Made by a program: the position numbers and the translations under genes. From NCBI GenBank assembly GCA_946061795.1, contig CAMGSK010000058.1:1-8854 (forward strand): a DNA stretch of 8,854 bases, written 5' to 3'. The stretch's first letter is position 1; each line of letters starts with the position of its first letter. A model generated the notes under the pieces. The model made no database searches, was not told the origin of the DNA, and saw only the letters and a list, made by a program, of their open reading frames with translations. Of this stretch, positions 1-5,782 are shown piece by piece. The DNA comes from an uncultured Elusimicrobium sp. (GTDB lineage: Bacteria > Elusimicrobiota > Elusimicrobia > Elusimicrobiales > Elusimicrobiaceae).

Positions 1-276
1 CAAGAGTTAATTGATGCCAACGTTTGGGTCTTTCCTCAGTATGTATTGTATCACGGGCTGGACCTGACCCGTTTGGACAACGCCACGATGGCGGAGTTGG
101 AAAAAATCTTTAAAGGCACCAACAGCGAAAATACCCCCCGCTATTCCTATAAAGAAGTGGTGGTGAAACCTTACAATTACGACGGTGTCAGTTTGGACGT
201 CAACGATAAAGTAAAACTGCTGATCTACGTCAGCCCGGACATGACCCAAAGACGCATTGATATCAGCTGGAAATAG
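1..276 (+). CDS. C-terminal part of an unrecognised protein
   Basis: An open frame runs in from the left edge and ends at TAG 274-276, leaving 91 residues of a longer protein; the start lies outside the window. I do not recognise the family. The visible part begins QELIDANVWVFPQY, has a short helical-looking stretch (ATMAELEKIF), and then alternating hydrophobic and polar segments (VVVKPYNYDG, KVKLLIYVSP, RRIDISWK) that look like beta strands, as in the end of a compact beta-rich domain. No membrane segment or catalytic motif is seen. It is followed at once by a strong hairpin terminator (297-326), which supports it being a real gene end. A TTG at 46 is only an internal codon, since the frame is open upstream of it. 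Function unknown. Confidence 0.75.
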   Translation, partial: QELIDANVWVFPQYVLYHGLDLTRLDNATMAELEKIFKGTNSENTPRYSYKEVVVKPYNYDGVSLDVNDKVKLLIYVSPDMTQRRIDISWK

Positions 277-296
277 CATTTTAACTGATATACAAA

Positions 297-326
297 ACGC
301 CCTGCACTTAGGTGCGGGGCGTTTTT
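297..326. terminator. Bidirectional intrinsic terminator between two convergent genes
   Basis: An 11-bp stem (297-307 with 312-322, one G-U pair, loop TTAG) is followed by a T run on the plus strand. It is preceded by an A run (294-297) that becomes TTTT on the minus strand. It sits 20 bases after the plus-strand gene ending at 276 and 23 bases after the stop of the minus-strand HAD gene, so it probably ends both transcripts. Confidence 0.85.
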
Positions 327-348
327 CGTAAAGAGGAGAAACCAACCG

Positions 349-1005
349 CTACGACAGCAGTTTATCCATATCCGGATAGATCTCACATAAAGACGAATAA
401 ACGGCAAACGCATGCGCGCGCACAAAAGATGTGGGCTGTTTCAAGTCCGGCACCACGACGGTGCGTATTCCGGCGGAAATAGCGGCGGTGGCCCCGGCGG
501 GAGAGTCGTCAAACGCCAGACACTCACGTACGTCCGCACCCAAGTTTTGGGCGGTGCGCAGATATACTTCCGGGTCCGGCTTGGGTTTGGATACATGGTC
601 GGAAGTCAGCACGGAAGAAAAATATTTACGCAAATCCGCCTTATCCAACAGTTTGTCCACCCAACGGCTGATGTTAGAAGTGGCAAGCCCCAGCTTCATG
701 CCCCGGTTATAAAAATATTCAATGGTTTCTTTGGCGCAGGGACGAAAAGGAATGACGTTTTGGGCCATATATTCTTCAAAATTACGGCAGCACTGCGCAT
801 GCAAAGCTTCCACATCCACGTCCCGTCCGAAATAATTCTTCATCAACGGGCGGGAATCCTCCACGCTCATGCCGATGCACGTTTCAAACAGTTCAAACGT
901 AAAATCCAGCCCCATGGGCTTTGCGGCGGCCTGGTAGCATTGGAAATAAAGCGGCTCGGTGCTGAATATCAGTCCGTCCATGTCAAAAATAACCGTGGTA
1001 ATCAT
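349..1005 (-). CDS. HAD-superfamily hydrolase, beta-phosphoglucomutase/phosphatase-like
   Basis: This 218-residue protein has the full set of haloacid dehalogenase motifs. Motif I is FDMDG with nucleophile D8 and acid/base D10; motif II is ATSN around S110; the motif III lysine is in SKPKPDP (K140); motif IV is FDDS (D166, D167), followed by the usual AGATAAISAGI segment. Residues about 16-90 form the helical cap of subfamily IA. Such proteins dephosphorylate or isomerise small sugar or nucleotide phosphates in the cytoplasm; the substrate cannot be read from sequence. The position that is usually Asp in the GxxxD(S/T)E stretch is Ser here (FSTEP), a mild deviation. I chose the ATG at 1005 rather than the upstream ATG at 1038, because the -10 box lies between them and MITTVIFDMDG is a normal HAD N-terminus. 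It is divergent from glyQ, with 71 bp between the starts. The general class is secure, the exact enzyme is not. Confidence 0.9.
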   Translation of the reverse strand: MITTVIFDMDGLIFSTEPLYFQCYQAAAKPMGLDFTFELFETCIGMSVEDSRPLMKNYFGRDVDVEALHAQCCRNFEEYMAQNVIPFRPCAKETIEYFYNRGMKLGLATSNISRWVDKLLDKADLRKYFSSVLTSDHVSKPKPDPEVYLRTAQNLGADVRECLAFDDSPAGATAAISAGIRTVVVPDLKQPTSFVRAHAFAVYSSLCEIYPDMDKLLS

Positions 1006-1011
1006 ATGTTT

Positions 1012-1020
1012 ATTGTAGCA
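1012..1020 (-). promoter_or_regulatory. Extended -10 promoter of the HAD gene, predicted leaderless
   Basis: Read on the minus strand, TGCTACAAT is a TGn extended -10 element with hexamer TACAAT (1017 to 1012). Only six bases separate it from the ATG at 1005. A start seven bases after the hexamer would be the A of the ATG, so the mRNA would have no leader. No Shine-Dalgarno sequence precedes the ATG, which agrees with this. Confidence 0.6.
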
Positions 1021-1027
1021 AAATAAA

Positions 1028-1049
1028 ACCCGGGGCACCTCCGCCGGGT
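1028..1049. repeat. Inverted repeat in the HAD/glyQ divergent region
   Basis: ACCCGG (1028-1033) and CCGGGT (1044-1049) are perfect inverted repeats separated by 10 bases, lying between the two divergent -10 boxes. If both transcripts begin at their start codons, this element is upstream of both and so cannot be an RNA attenuator. An operator is possible, chance is also possible. Confidence 0.3.
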
Positions 1050-1063
1050 GCGGGATAGTTTTG

Positions 1064-1069
1064 TATAAT
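1064..1069 (+). promoter_or_regulatory. -10 box of the glyQS operon, predicted leaderless
   Basis: A consensus TATAAT ends 7 bases before the glyQ ATG at 1077, placing the expected transcription start at 1076-1077. There is no Shine-Dalgarno sequence and no good -35 box at the usual distance. There is also no room for a T-box leader, so this synthetase operon is not tRNA-riboswitch controlled from this promoter. Confidence 0.6.
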
Positions 1070-1076
1070 TGTATAT

Positions 1077-1964
1077 ATGAAATACGGAAAAAACTTTCAA
1101 GACATTATCTCTTCCCTCAATGAATACTGGAAGAAACAAGGCTGTATTCTCGTGCAGCCTTATGATATGGAAAAAGGCGCGGGCACCTTTAACCCCGCCA
1201 CCGTGCTGGGCGCGCTGACTAAAACGCCCGTCAACCGCGCATACGTGGAACCCTGCCGCCGTCCCGCCGACGGCCGCTACGGCGAAAACCCCAACCGCCT
1301 GGGCAAATACTACCAATACCAGGTCATCATGAAACCCGCCCCGGCCAACATTCAGGAAATTTACCTCAATTCTTTAAAAGCCATCGGATTGGACCCCAAA
1401 GAGCACGACGTGCGCTTTATCGAGGATGATTGGCAGTCCCCCACCCTGGGCGCTTCCGGCGTAGGCTGGGAAATTTGGCTGGACGGCATGGAGATTACGC
1501 AGTTTACGTATTTCCAAAATATGGCCGGCTACAGTTTAAACCCCATTACCGTGGAAATCACCTACGGGCTGGAACGCATTGCGATGTACTGCCAAAAAGT
1601 GGACAACGTTTTTGACATCCGCTGGAACGACCAAGTCACCTACCGCGACGTGCATTACGAAAACGAACGGCAATTCTCCCATTATTATTTCGAAGAGTCC
1701 AACGTGGAGCACCTGCGCCGCTATATTCAGGAAGCGGAAGAAGAATGCCACGCCCTGTGCAAAAAAGGCCTTTATTTGCCCGCTTATGAGTGCGCCATGC
1801 GCGTGTCACACTATTTCAACATGCTGGAAGCGCGCGGAGCCATTTCCGTATCCGACCGCACCAACATCATCACCAAAATCCGCAACCTGGCCAAAGCCTG
1901 TGCCAAGGTGTATGTGGAAAGCGTAGAGCCCAAAGAAGAAAAGAAAGAGGAGGCCGCCCAATGA
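1077..1964 (+). CDS. glyQ: Glycyl-tRNA synthetase alpha subunit
   Basis: This 295-residue protein is the catalytic subunit of the heterotetrameric (alpha2beta2) class II glycyl-tRNA synthetase, which activates glycine with ATP and charges tRNA-Gly in the cytoplasm. Family hallmarks are continuous: [18 protein letters not shown] (21-38), the ATP-binding motif 2 region with [15 protein letters not shown] (61-75), [14 protein letters not shown] (113-126), TQFTYFQ (141-147), the motif 3 segment GLERIAMY (164-171), and near the end [12 protein letters not shown]. Length is close to the roughly 300 usual for the family. The last 15 residues or so are a Lys/Glu-rich tail ([11 protein letters not shown]) beyond the conserved fold; the DNA of this tail also supplies the ribosome-binding site for glyS. 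The start at 1077 is the first ATG after a TATAAT box and gives a normal N-terminus. Its stop overlaps the glyS start by ATGA, so the two subunits are probably translationally coupled. Confidence 0.98.
   Translation: MKYGKNFQDIISSLNEYWKKQGCILVQPYDMEKGAGTFNPATVLGALTKTPVNRAYVEPCRRPADGRYGENPNRLGKYYQYQVIMKPAPANIQEIYLNSLKAIGLDPKEHDVRFIEDDWQSPTLGASGVGWEIWLDGMEITQFTYFQNMAGYSLNPITVEITYGLERIAMYCQKVDNVFDIRWNDQVTYRDVHYENERQFSHYYFEESNVEHLRRYIQEAEEECHALCKKGLYLPAYECAMRVSHYFNMLEARGAISVSDRTNIITKIRNLAKACAKVYVESVEPKEEKKEEAAQ
1946..1953 (+). promoter_or_regulatory. Shine-Dalgarno sequence of glyS inside glyQ
   Basis: AGAGGAGG lies seven bases before the ATG at 1961 and fixes the glyS start there. The open frame itself extends upstream to 1790 within glyQ, but that extension is only a shadow of glyQ. 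Confidence 0.85.
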
Positions 1965-4036
1965 ACGCGTTTTTAGAAATCGGCTGCGAACATCTACCTT
2001 CGCGCTTTGTCAAACCCGCTTTAAACCAAATGGAAACCTTGGCCAAAGAACTGCTGGCCGAAAAACGCGTGACGTACGAAAACGTCCAGTCCTTCGGTAC
2101 GTTCCGCCGTTTGTGTTTGATTATTGAAGGAATCGCGGAAAAATCGGCCGATGTGCAAAAAGAAGTCAAAGGCCCCCCGGCCAAACTGCTCAAAGACGCG
2201 CAGGGGAACTTTACCCCTCAAAGCGCCGGTTTTGCACAAAAAAACGGTCTGAAGCCCGAGAAGCTGGTCGTAAAAGACACGGATAAAGGCCCCTTTATCT
2301 TCGCCGAACTCAACATCAAAGGAGAAAAAACGGCCAAATTGCTGCCGGAAATCTTTACGCGGCTGGTGACGGGACTGGAATTTGCCAAAAACATGGTGTG
2401 GGAAGAAAGCGGCCTCAAATGGGGACGGCCCATACGCAGCCTGATCGGCTTGTACGGCGCGAAAATCGTGCCGTTTGAAGTGGCGGGCGTAAAATCCAAC
2501 CGCTTCACGTACCCCATCACTTCTTTCGGACGCAAACCTATCCGCGTGGAAAAAGCCGACAAAGCCTACTACGTGGATCTCTTAAAATCCCAGCCCCAGC
2601 CCATTTTGGTGCTGCCGGAAGAACGCCGGGAAGTCCTTTTGCGCGGCGTCATGGCCGAAGCCAAGGCCCGCGGATACCATGCGGATCTGGACCAGGATTT
2701 GGTGGAAGAAACCGTCTATTTCACGGAGCACCCGGTGGCCGTGGGCGGAGATTTTAACTTAAAATTTCTCACCCTCCCCAAAGAACTCATCACTACGGTA
2801 TTAAAAACGCAGCTGAAAATGTTCCCGGTGGTGGACGGCTCCAGCGACATTCAGCCCTATTTCATCGCGGTGCGCGACGGGGTGTCGGCCAACCAGCCGG
2901 AAGTGCGCGACGGATTTAAAAAAGTGATGTCCGCCCGCCTCTCCGATGCGGTGTTCTTCTATGAAAATGACAAAAAAGAAGGACTCGACCACTTTAAAAA
3001 CAAACTGGCCGAAAGAACGTTCTTGGAAGGTTTGGGCAATTTGCTGGAAAAATCCGACCGCACGCGGGAGCTGGCCATGTGGCTGTGCGACCGCCTACAC
3101 CGCGACGCCGTCAAAGACAGCGTCACCTACGCCGCCGGATACGCCTATGCGGATTTGGCCAGCAGCGTGGTATATGAATTTCCTGAATTGCAGGGCTATA
3201 TGGGCGGCCGCTACGCCGCATTGGAAGGCCACCCGGAAGAAGGAGAAGCCATGGCGGAGTTCTATTGGCCGCTCTCTTCCAACTCCCAGCTGCCCCGCAC
3301 CGACGCGGGAGCGCTGACCTCTTTGGCCGGCAAGACGGATACGCTGGCCGGCAACTTCCTCATCGGGCAAATTCCGACGGGAAGCGAAGACCCCTTCGCC
3401 CTGCGCCGCCAAGCGTTCGGCGCGGCGAGAATTTTGCTGGAAAATGAGCTGGACGTTTCTTTGAAAGAACTGCTGCAGAAATCTTTTTCTCTGTATGCGG
3501 GGAAAGACACGCAAAAAGCCGAAGAGGAACTGAAAAACTTCTTCTTCCAGCGCGTGGCGCTTTTGCTGGAACAGCGCGGTTATCAGGCGGCCTCTTTGAA
3601 CGCCGTCAATCATTGGTATGACATGCCGCTAAAAGACGCGCAAACGCTCATCGGCGTCTTGGAGCAGGAACGGACAGGCGAAGCTTTCGCCGCCGCGGCG
3701 GAAGCGGCCAAACGCACCTGCAACATCTTGAAAAAAGCCGATCCGTCCGACGGAAACGTAAAAGAAGAACTTTTGGAGCTTCCGGCGGAAAAAGAGCTGT
3801 ACTGCGCCGTGAAAAAAGCCGAAGATGTTTTACGCGCCATGCCGCAGCGGCTGAGTGAGAAGGACTGCCGCGCAACGCTGGAAACGTTTGCGTCTTTTGC
3901 CGCGCCGCTGGCCAAATTTTTTACCGACGTCATGGTCAACGCCGAAGAAAAATCCGTGCGCCAAAACCGCCTTGCACTCTTAACGCGGGTACGCGCCGTA
4001 TTGACGCAAGGAGCAGCGGACATCAGCAAACTGTAA
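1961..4036 (+). CDS. glyS: Glycyl-tRNA synthetase beta subunit
   Basis: This 691-residue protein (E. coli GlyS is about 690) is the beta subunit of the alpha2beta2 glycyl-tRNA synthetase; in this family it binds and positions tRNA-Gly for the alpha subunit. Recognisable blocks are the N-terminal [12 protein letters not shown] (4-15), the [15 protein letters not shown] stretch, [14 protein letters not shown], a central [14 protein letters not shown] (406-419), [16 protein letters not shown] (472-487) and the C-terminal [22 protein letters not shown] (653-674), which belongs to the DALR-type anticodon-binding region. The block that is usually LADKLDTL reads [10 protein letters not shown], a small departure. 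The start is set by the overlap with the glyQ stop (ATGA at 1961-1964) and the upstream AGAGGAGG. The gene is followed by a strong terminator at 4063-4093. Confidence 0.98.
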   Translation: MNAFLEIGCEHLPSRFVKPALNQMETLAKELLAEKRVTYENVQSFGTFRRLCLIIEGIAEKSADVQKEVKGPPAKLLKDAQGNFTPQSAGFAQKNGLKPEKLVVKDTDKGPFIFAELNIKGEKTAKLLPEIFTRLVTGLEFAKNMVWEESGLKWGRPIRSLIGLYGAKIVPFEVAGVKSNRFTYPITSFGRKPIRVEKADKAYYVDLLKSQPQPILVLPEERREVLLRGVMAEAKARGYHADLDQDLVEETVYFTEHPVAVGGDFNLKFLTLPKELITTVLKTQLKMFPVVDGSSDIQPYFIAVRDGVSANQPEVRDGFKKVMSARLSDAVFFYENDKKEGLDHFKNKLAERTFLEGLGNLLEKSDRTRELAMWLCDRLHRDAVKDSVTYAAGYAYADLASSVVYEFPELQGYMGGRYAALEGHPEEGEAMAEFYWPLSSNSQLPRTDAGALTSLAGKTDTLAGNFLIGQIPTGSEDPFALRRQAFGAARILLENELDVSLKELLQKSFSLYAGKDTQKAEEELKNFFFQRVALLLEQRGYQAASLNAVNHWYDMPLKDAQTLIGVLEQERTGEAFAAAAEAAKRTCNILKKADPSDGNVKEELLELPAEKELYCAVKKAEDVLRAMPQRLSEKDCRATLETFASFAAPLAKFFTDVMVNAEEKSVRQNRLALLTRVRAVLTQGAADISKL

Positions 4037-4062
4037 ATCCGCGGATTTCGGACAAAATGATT

Positions 4063-4093
4063 CCCCGTATGCAAACAAGCATACGGGGATTTT
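4063..4093. terminator. Intrinsic terminator of glyQS, shared with the convergent pilin gene
   Basis: A perfect 10-bp stem (CCCCGTATGC 4063-4072 with GCATACGGGG 4079-4088, loop AAACAA) is followed by ATTTTG on plus. On the minus strand it is followed by AATCATTTTG. It lies 27 bases after the glyS stop and 37 bases past the pilin stop, so it can serve both. Confidence 0.85.
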
Positions 4094-4124
4094 GCATATC
4101 ACATCCAATTTCCATATGACATTT

Positions 4125-4697
4125 TTAGGACCATTCTTCACAGAAGCAGGTTTCCCCGCCGTTTTCGTTCTCCGTACAATCCCAACGCTCACACATATGG
4201 CAGTCCTCCGGGTCTTCTTCACAAGAGAGCAGACTCCCTCTCAGATCCATTCCTCCGGGGCACATTCCTTTGGAATCTTTGCCTGTTTGATAACAAGCGA
4301 CTTGGCCCGATTCCTCTCCCCTAAACGTAAAGGATATAAGCGGATATGAACAAGATACCGGGTCATCGTGAGCCCACGACAGCAGAATATGCTCGCCGTT
4401 CATGATAAAAACGGAAGAACAGGCCGCCCCGTCTTCTTCTGGGGAGGCCGACCAACCGTCCACCCGCCACCCGGCGGGAAACGTCACATCCAAATCCGTA
4501 AACGACAACATTTCATCTTCGCCGCGTTGGAGCGAGGCTTCCATGGCGGCCATTTGCAGCGAGCGGCCCAGTGGCAATAAACGGACCATACGGCTTTTTA
4601 TCACCGCTTTTTGGTATTGGGGCACCGCCACCGCCGCCAAAATGCCTATAATTAATACTACGACCAACAGTTCTATTAATGTAAACCCTCGTTTCAT
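4125..4697 (-). CDS. Type IV pilin-like protein with a cysteine-rich C-terminus
   Basis: This 190-residue protein starts with a textbook class III signal: MKRG followed by FTLIELLVVVLIIGILAAVAV. Prepilin peptidase would cut after G4 and N-methylate F5; E9 is the conserved Glu5 of the mature pilin. The hydrophobic helix (5-25) is followed by PQYQKAVIKSR and a globular part with no further membrane segment. The C-terminal part is unusual: ten cysteines (93, 116, 135, 146, 159, 166, 169, 174, 184, 186), six of them in the last 32 residues together with many Asp/Glu, including CHMC and CFC. These could form disulfides outside the cell or bind a metal. The gene stands alone; no pilus assembly ATPase, platform protein or prepilin peptidase is present. 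The ATG at 4697 was chosen because GGGAGGA lies just upstream and the signal fits. It is a pilin or pseudopilin; whether it builds a fibre cannot be told. Confidence 0.92.
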   Translation of the reverse strand: MKRGFTLIELLVVVLIIGILAAVAVPQYQKAVIKSRMVRLLPLGRSLQMAAMEASLQRGEDEMLSFTDLDVTFPAGWRVDGWSASPEEDGAACSSVFIMNGEHILLSWAHDDPVSCSYPLISFTFRGEESGQVACYQTGKDSKGMCPGGMDLRGSLLSCEEDPEDCHMCERWDCTENENGGETCFCEEWS

Positions 4698-4700
4698 GTT

Positions 4701-4707
4701 TCCTCCC
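4701..4707 (-). promoter_or_regulatory. Shine-Dalgarno sequence of the pilin gene
   Basis: On the minus strand GGGAGGA precedes the ATG at 4697 by three bases (GGAGG is four bases away). It decides this start over the in-frame upstream ATG at 4724. It is the only transcript-heading gene in the window with a clear Shine-Dalgarno sequence. Confidence 0.8.
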
Positions 4708-4743
4708 AAGCGGTCATCACACAAACGGCATTATCTTCACTCG

Positions 4744-4773
4744 ATTATAAAGTATATCAAAAAAATGCGTCAA
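4744..4773 (-). promoter_or_regulatory. Sigma70-type promoter of the pilin gene
   Basis: On the minus strand TTGACG (4773-4768) and TATAAT (4749-4744) are separated by 18 bp. The predicted start near 4737 gives a leader of about 40 bases that contains the Shine-Dalgarno sequence. This gene therefore has an ordinary leadered mRNA. Confidence 0.75.
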
Positions 4774-4802
4774 GCCCCCTCCTTCCCGACGACAAAATAC
4801 GT

Positions 4803-4856
4803 CAAAAAAATATTTTTTATTTTACCCCTTGACATTTCCGCCAAATCGCTTATACT
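4803..4856 (+). promoter_or_regulatory. Strong UP-element-like promoter of the structured RNA
   Basis: TTGACA (4829-4834) and TATACT (4851-4856) are separated by 16 bp. Immediately upstream, 4803-4824 is almost pure A/T with phased A and T runs. Relative to a predicted start at about 4863 this covers roughly -40 to -60, the place of an UP element that boosts stable RNA promoters. It is the strongest promoter in the window and is divergent from the pilin promoter. Confidence 0.8.
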
Positions 4857-4862
4857 GTGTGT

Positions 4863-5246
4863 AAGACAGTCCCAGGCGGGATGTCGGGCAGGGCCGGGAA
4901 GTATTCTCCCGGGGCGGGCGCCGCTGAAGAGGCGGGTTCGTCGTAGGTTCGGCTTCGGCCGCGTGCGGATGTGTGAGCCGGGCCGGAGAGCGCAAGACGG
5001 GATGTTTTGTCGTCGGCGTTTGACCGTCAAGTGTCTTCGTGTTAGGCGGTCGGCCGCAGTGGCGGCGGGATGTTGGTCTGCGCGGGGAGAAGCGCCGTAA
5101 GCGGAGGTTGATGTATTTGGTTCGGCCGAAGCGGAGGCACCGTGAGGGATGGCCCTGCAGGATAAATCGTCCCCCTGACTTAAAAAGGAAAGGTAAATGA
5201 ACGAAAAGGAGTGACCCCTCGATGGGATATCGGGGGGTCTTTTTAT
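4863..5246 (+). ncRNA. Candidate structured non-coding RNA, family not recognised
   Basis: About 380 bases between a strong promoter and an intrinsic terminator, clearly more GC-rich than the flanks, with no credible reading frame. The ends pair: AGT 4868-4870 with ACT 5178-5180, CAGG 4873-4876 with CCTG 5174-5177, GGG 4878-4880 with CCC 5171-5173. Then GCAGGGCC 4888-4895 pairs with GGCCCTGC 5151-5158. Inside are hairpins at 4894-4912 (CCGGGA/TCCCGG), 4950-4961 (CGGC, UUCG loop, GCCG), 4993-5009 (CAAGAC/GTTTTG, loop GGGAT, one G-U pair), 5022-5051 (GACCG/CGGTC) and 5053-5066 (GCCGC/GCGGC); GCCG 4977-4980 can close the third with CGGC 5014-5017. The octamer CGGGATGT occurs three times. I looked for the RNase P core (GAGGAAAGTCC, ACAGAA), the tmRNA ends (GGTTCGAxTCC, CCA), the SRP domain IV loop (GGAAGCAGC) and the long single hairpin of 6S RNA and found none. 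The first two helices nest as P1 and P2 do in RNase P, so a very divergent member of a known family is not excluded. The mature 3' end may be near 5185. Confidence 0.7.
5213..5246 (+). terminator. Intrinsic terminator of the structured RNA
   Basis: An 11-bp stem (GACCCCTCGAT 5213-5223 with ATCGGGGGGTC 5229-5239, one T-G pair, loop GGGAT) is followed by TTTTTATT. The strength and position match a gene end for the RNA starting near 4863. Confidence 0.9.
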
Positions 5247-5320
5247 TGTCGGAAAGAAAACAGATGGAGGAAAAGAATGCCTGTGCGCAGAAAATACCCG
5301 TCTCTGGTTTCCGGCGCTGC

Positions 5321-5343
5321 AAAAAACCCCGCCGAAGCGGGGC
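5321..5343 (-). terminator. Intrinsic terminator of the lipA-lipoprotein unit
   Basis: On the minus strand GCCCCGC, a TTCG loop and GCGGGG are followed by six T (5326-5321). It lies 17 bases past the stop of the lipoprotein gene at 5361. The orientation of the T run assigns it to the minus strand. The roughly 75 bases between it and the RNA terminator at 5246 hold nothing I can support. Confidence 0.9.
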
Positions 5344-5360
5344 TTTCATTCCTTAGAAAA

Positions 5361-5768
5361 TCATTCCAATACACTTGGCGGAGGAAGGGAGCCGTCCTCG
5401 GGTAAACGTTCTTCCTCTGCGGGAACGGACGGAGCGGCTTCCCCGGCCGAAACGGCAGATTCTTCTTGGGCAAGGGACGCTGGTTCCGGCTGTGCGGCGG
5501 GCTTTTCCTCTGCGAATATTTCTCCGGAAACGGGAGAAAGAAGCAACTCTTCCACCTTTTCATCCGACGGATCAAGCAATATTTCCGCAGCGAAAGGCTC
5601 TTCTTCTTCCGGCGTCGCCGCGCCGGATATGGAAGGCGTCGGACGGGCAACGGAAGGAGAAGAAACTTCTCTCTCCGTGTATGCGCCGGACGGATTCCAC
5701 CACACGGGAGGATTACCCGCGCAGGCGAAAAAGAAAACGGACATCCACAAAACAAGCCACAATCTCAT
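5361..5768 (-). CDS. Small putative lipoprotein with an acidic, proline-rich tail
   Basis: This 135-residue protein begins with a short hydrophobic signal (MRLWLVLWMSVFFFAC) and a cysteine at 16 that could be lipidated. The residues before it are FFA, a weak lipobox because position -3 is Phe rather than Leu/Val/Ile. The mature part opens with AGNPPVWWNPSG, then from about residue 35 on is rich in Pro, Glu, Ala and Ser with no predicted fold (for example TPEEEEPF, AAQPEPASLAQEE, LPPPSVLE). It is probably a disordered, envelope-anchored protein; I do not recognise the family and give no function. It starts 9 bases after the lipA stop and is followed by a good terminator, so it is cotranscribed with lipA. 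It also has its own TATAAT box. No Shine-Dalgarno sequence is visible. Confidence 0.75.
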   Translation of the reverse strand: MRLWLVLWMSVFFFACAGNPPVWWNPSGAYTEREVSSPSVARPTPSISGAATPEEEEPFAAEILLDPSDEKVEELLLSPVSGEIFAEEKPAAQPEPASLAQEESAVSAGEAAPSVPAEEERLPEDGSLPPPSVLE

Positions 5769-5776
5769 ATATTTAT

Positions 5777-5782
5777 ATTATA
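5777..5782 (-). promoter_or_regulatory. -10 box of the lipoprotein gene overlapping the lipA stop codon
   Basis: Minus-strand TATAAT (5782-5777) contains the lipA stop TAA (5780-5778) and ends 8 bases before the ATG at 5768. A start at about 5770 would leave a 2-base leader. No -35 match is evident. Confidence 0.5.

Noticed and set aside
1790..1960. N-terminal extension of GlyS
   Set aside because: The extra 57 residues are read from glyQ in another frame; the ATG at 1961 has a good ribosome-binding site and the normal family N-terminus.
4928..4948. GGGTTCG as a tRNA T-arm
   Set aside because: The flanking bases do not form the 5-bp T stem and no acceptor stem or anticodon arm can be built around it.
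4402..5100. 232-residue plus-strand frame
   Set aside because: It is antisense to the pilin, passes through both promoters of the divergent region and has no ribosome-binding site or family resemblance.
4863..5210. RNase P RNA, tmRNA, SRP RNA or 6S RNA as identity of the structured RNA
   Set aside because: Length fits RNase P or tmRNA, but the core GAGGAAAGTCC and ACAGAA, the tRNA-like T arm and CCA end, and the SRP GGAAGCAGC loop are not present. The fold is multi-branched, not one long 6S-like hairpin. A covariance-model search would be decisive.
4822..5349. 175-residue minus-strand frame across the RNA region
   Set aside because: It would read through two intrinsic terminators and the antisense of a strong promoter, is Arg/Pro/Thr-rich with no fold signals, and is explained by the high GC content of the RNA gene.
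5278..5405. Possible 42-residue plus-strand protein starting MPVRRKYPSL, with GGAGG in front
   Set aside because: The ribosome-binding-site-like sequence is good, but the frame runs straight through the minus-strand terminator hairpin and into the antisense of the lipoprotein gene. No promoter is seen after the RNA terminator, and the composition is not protein-like.
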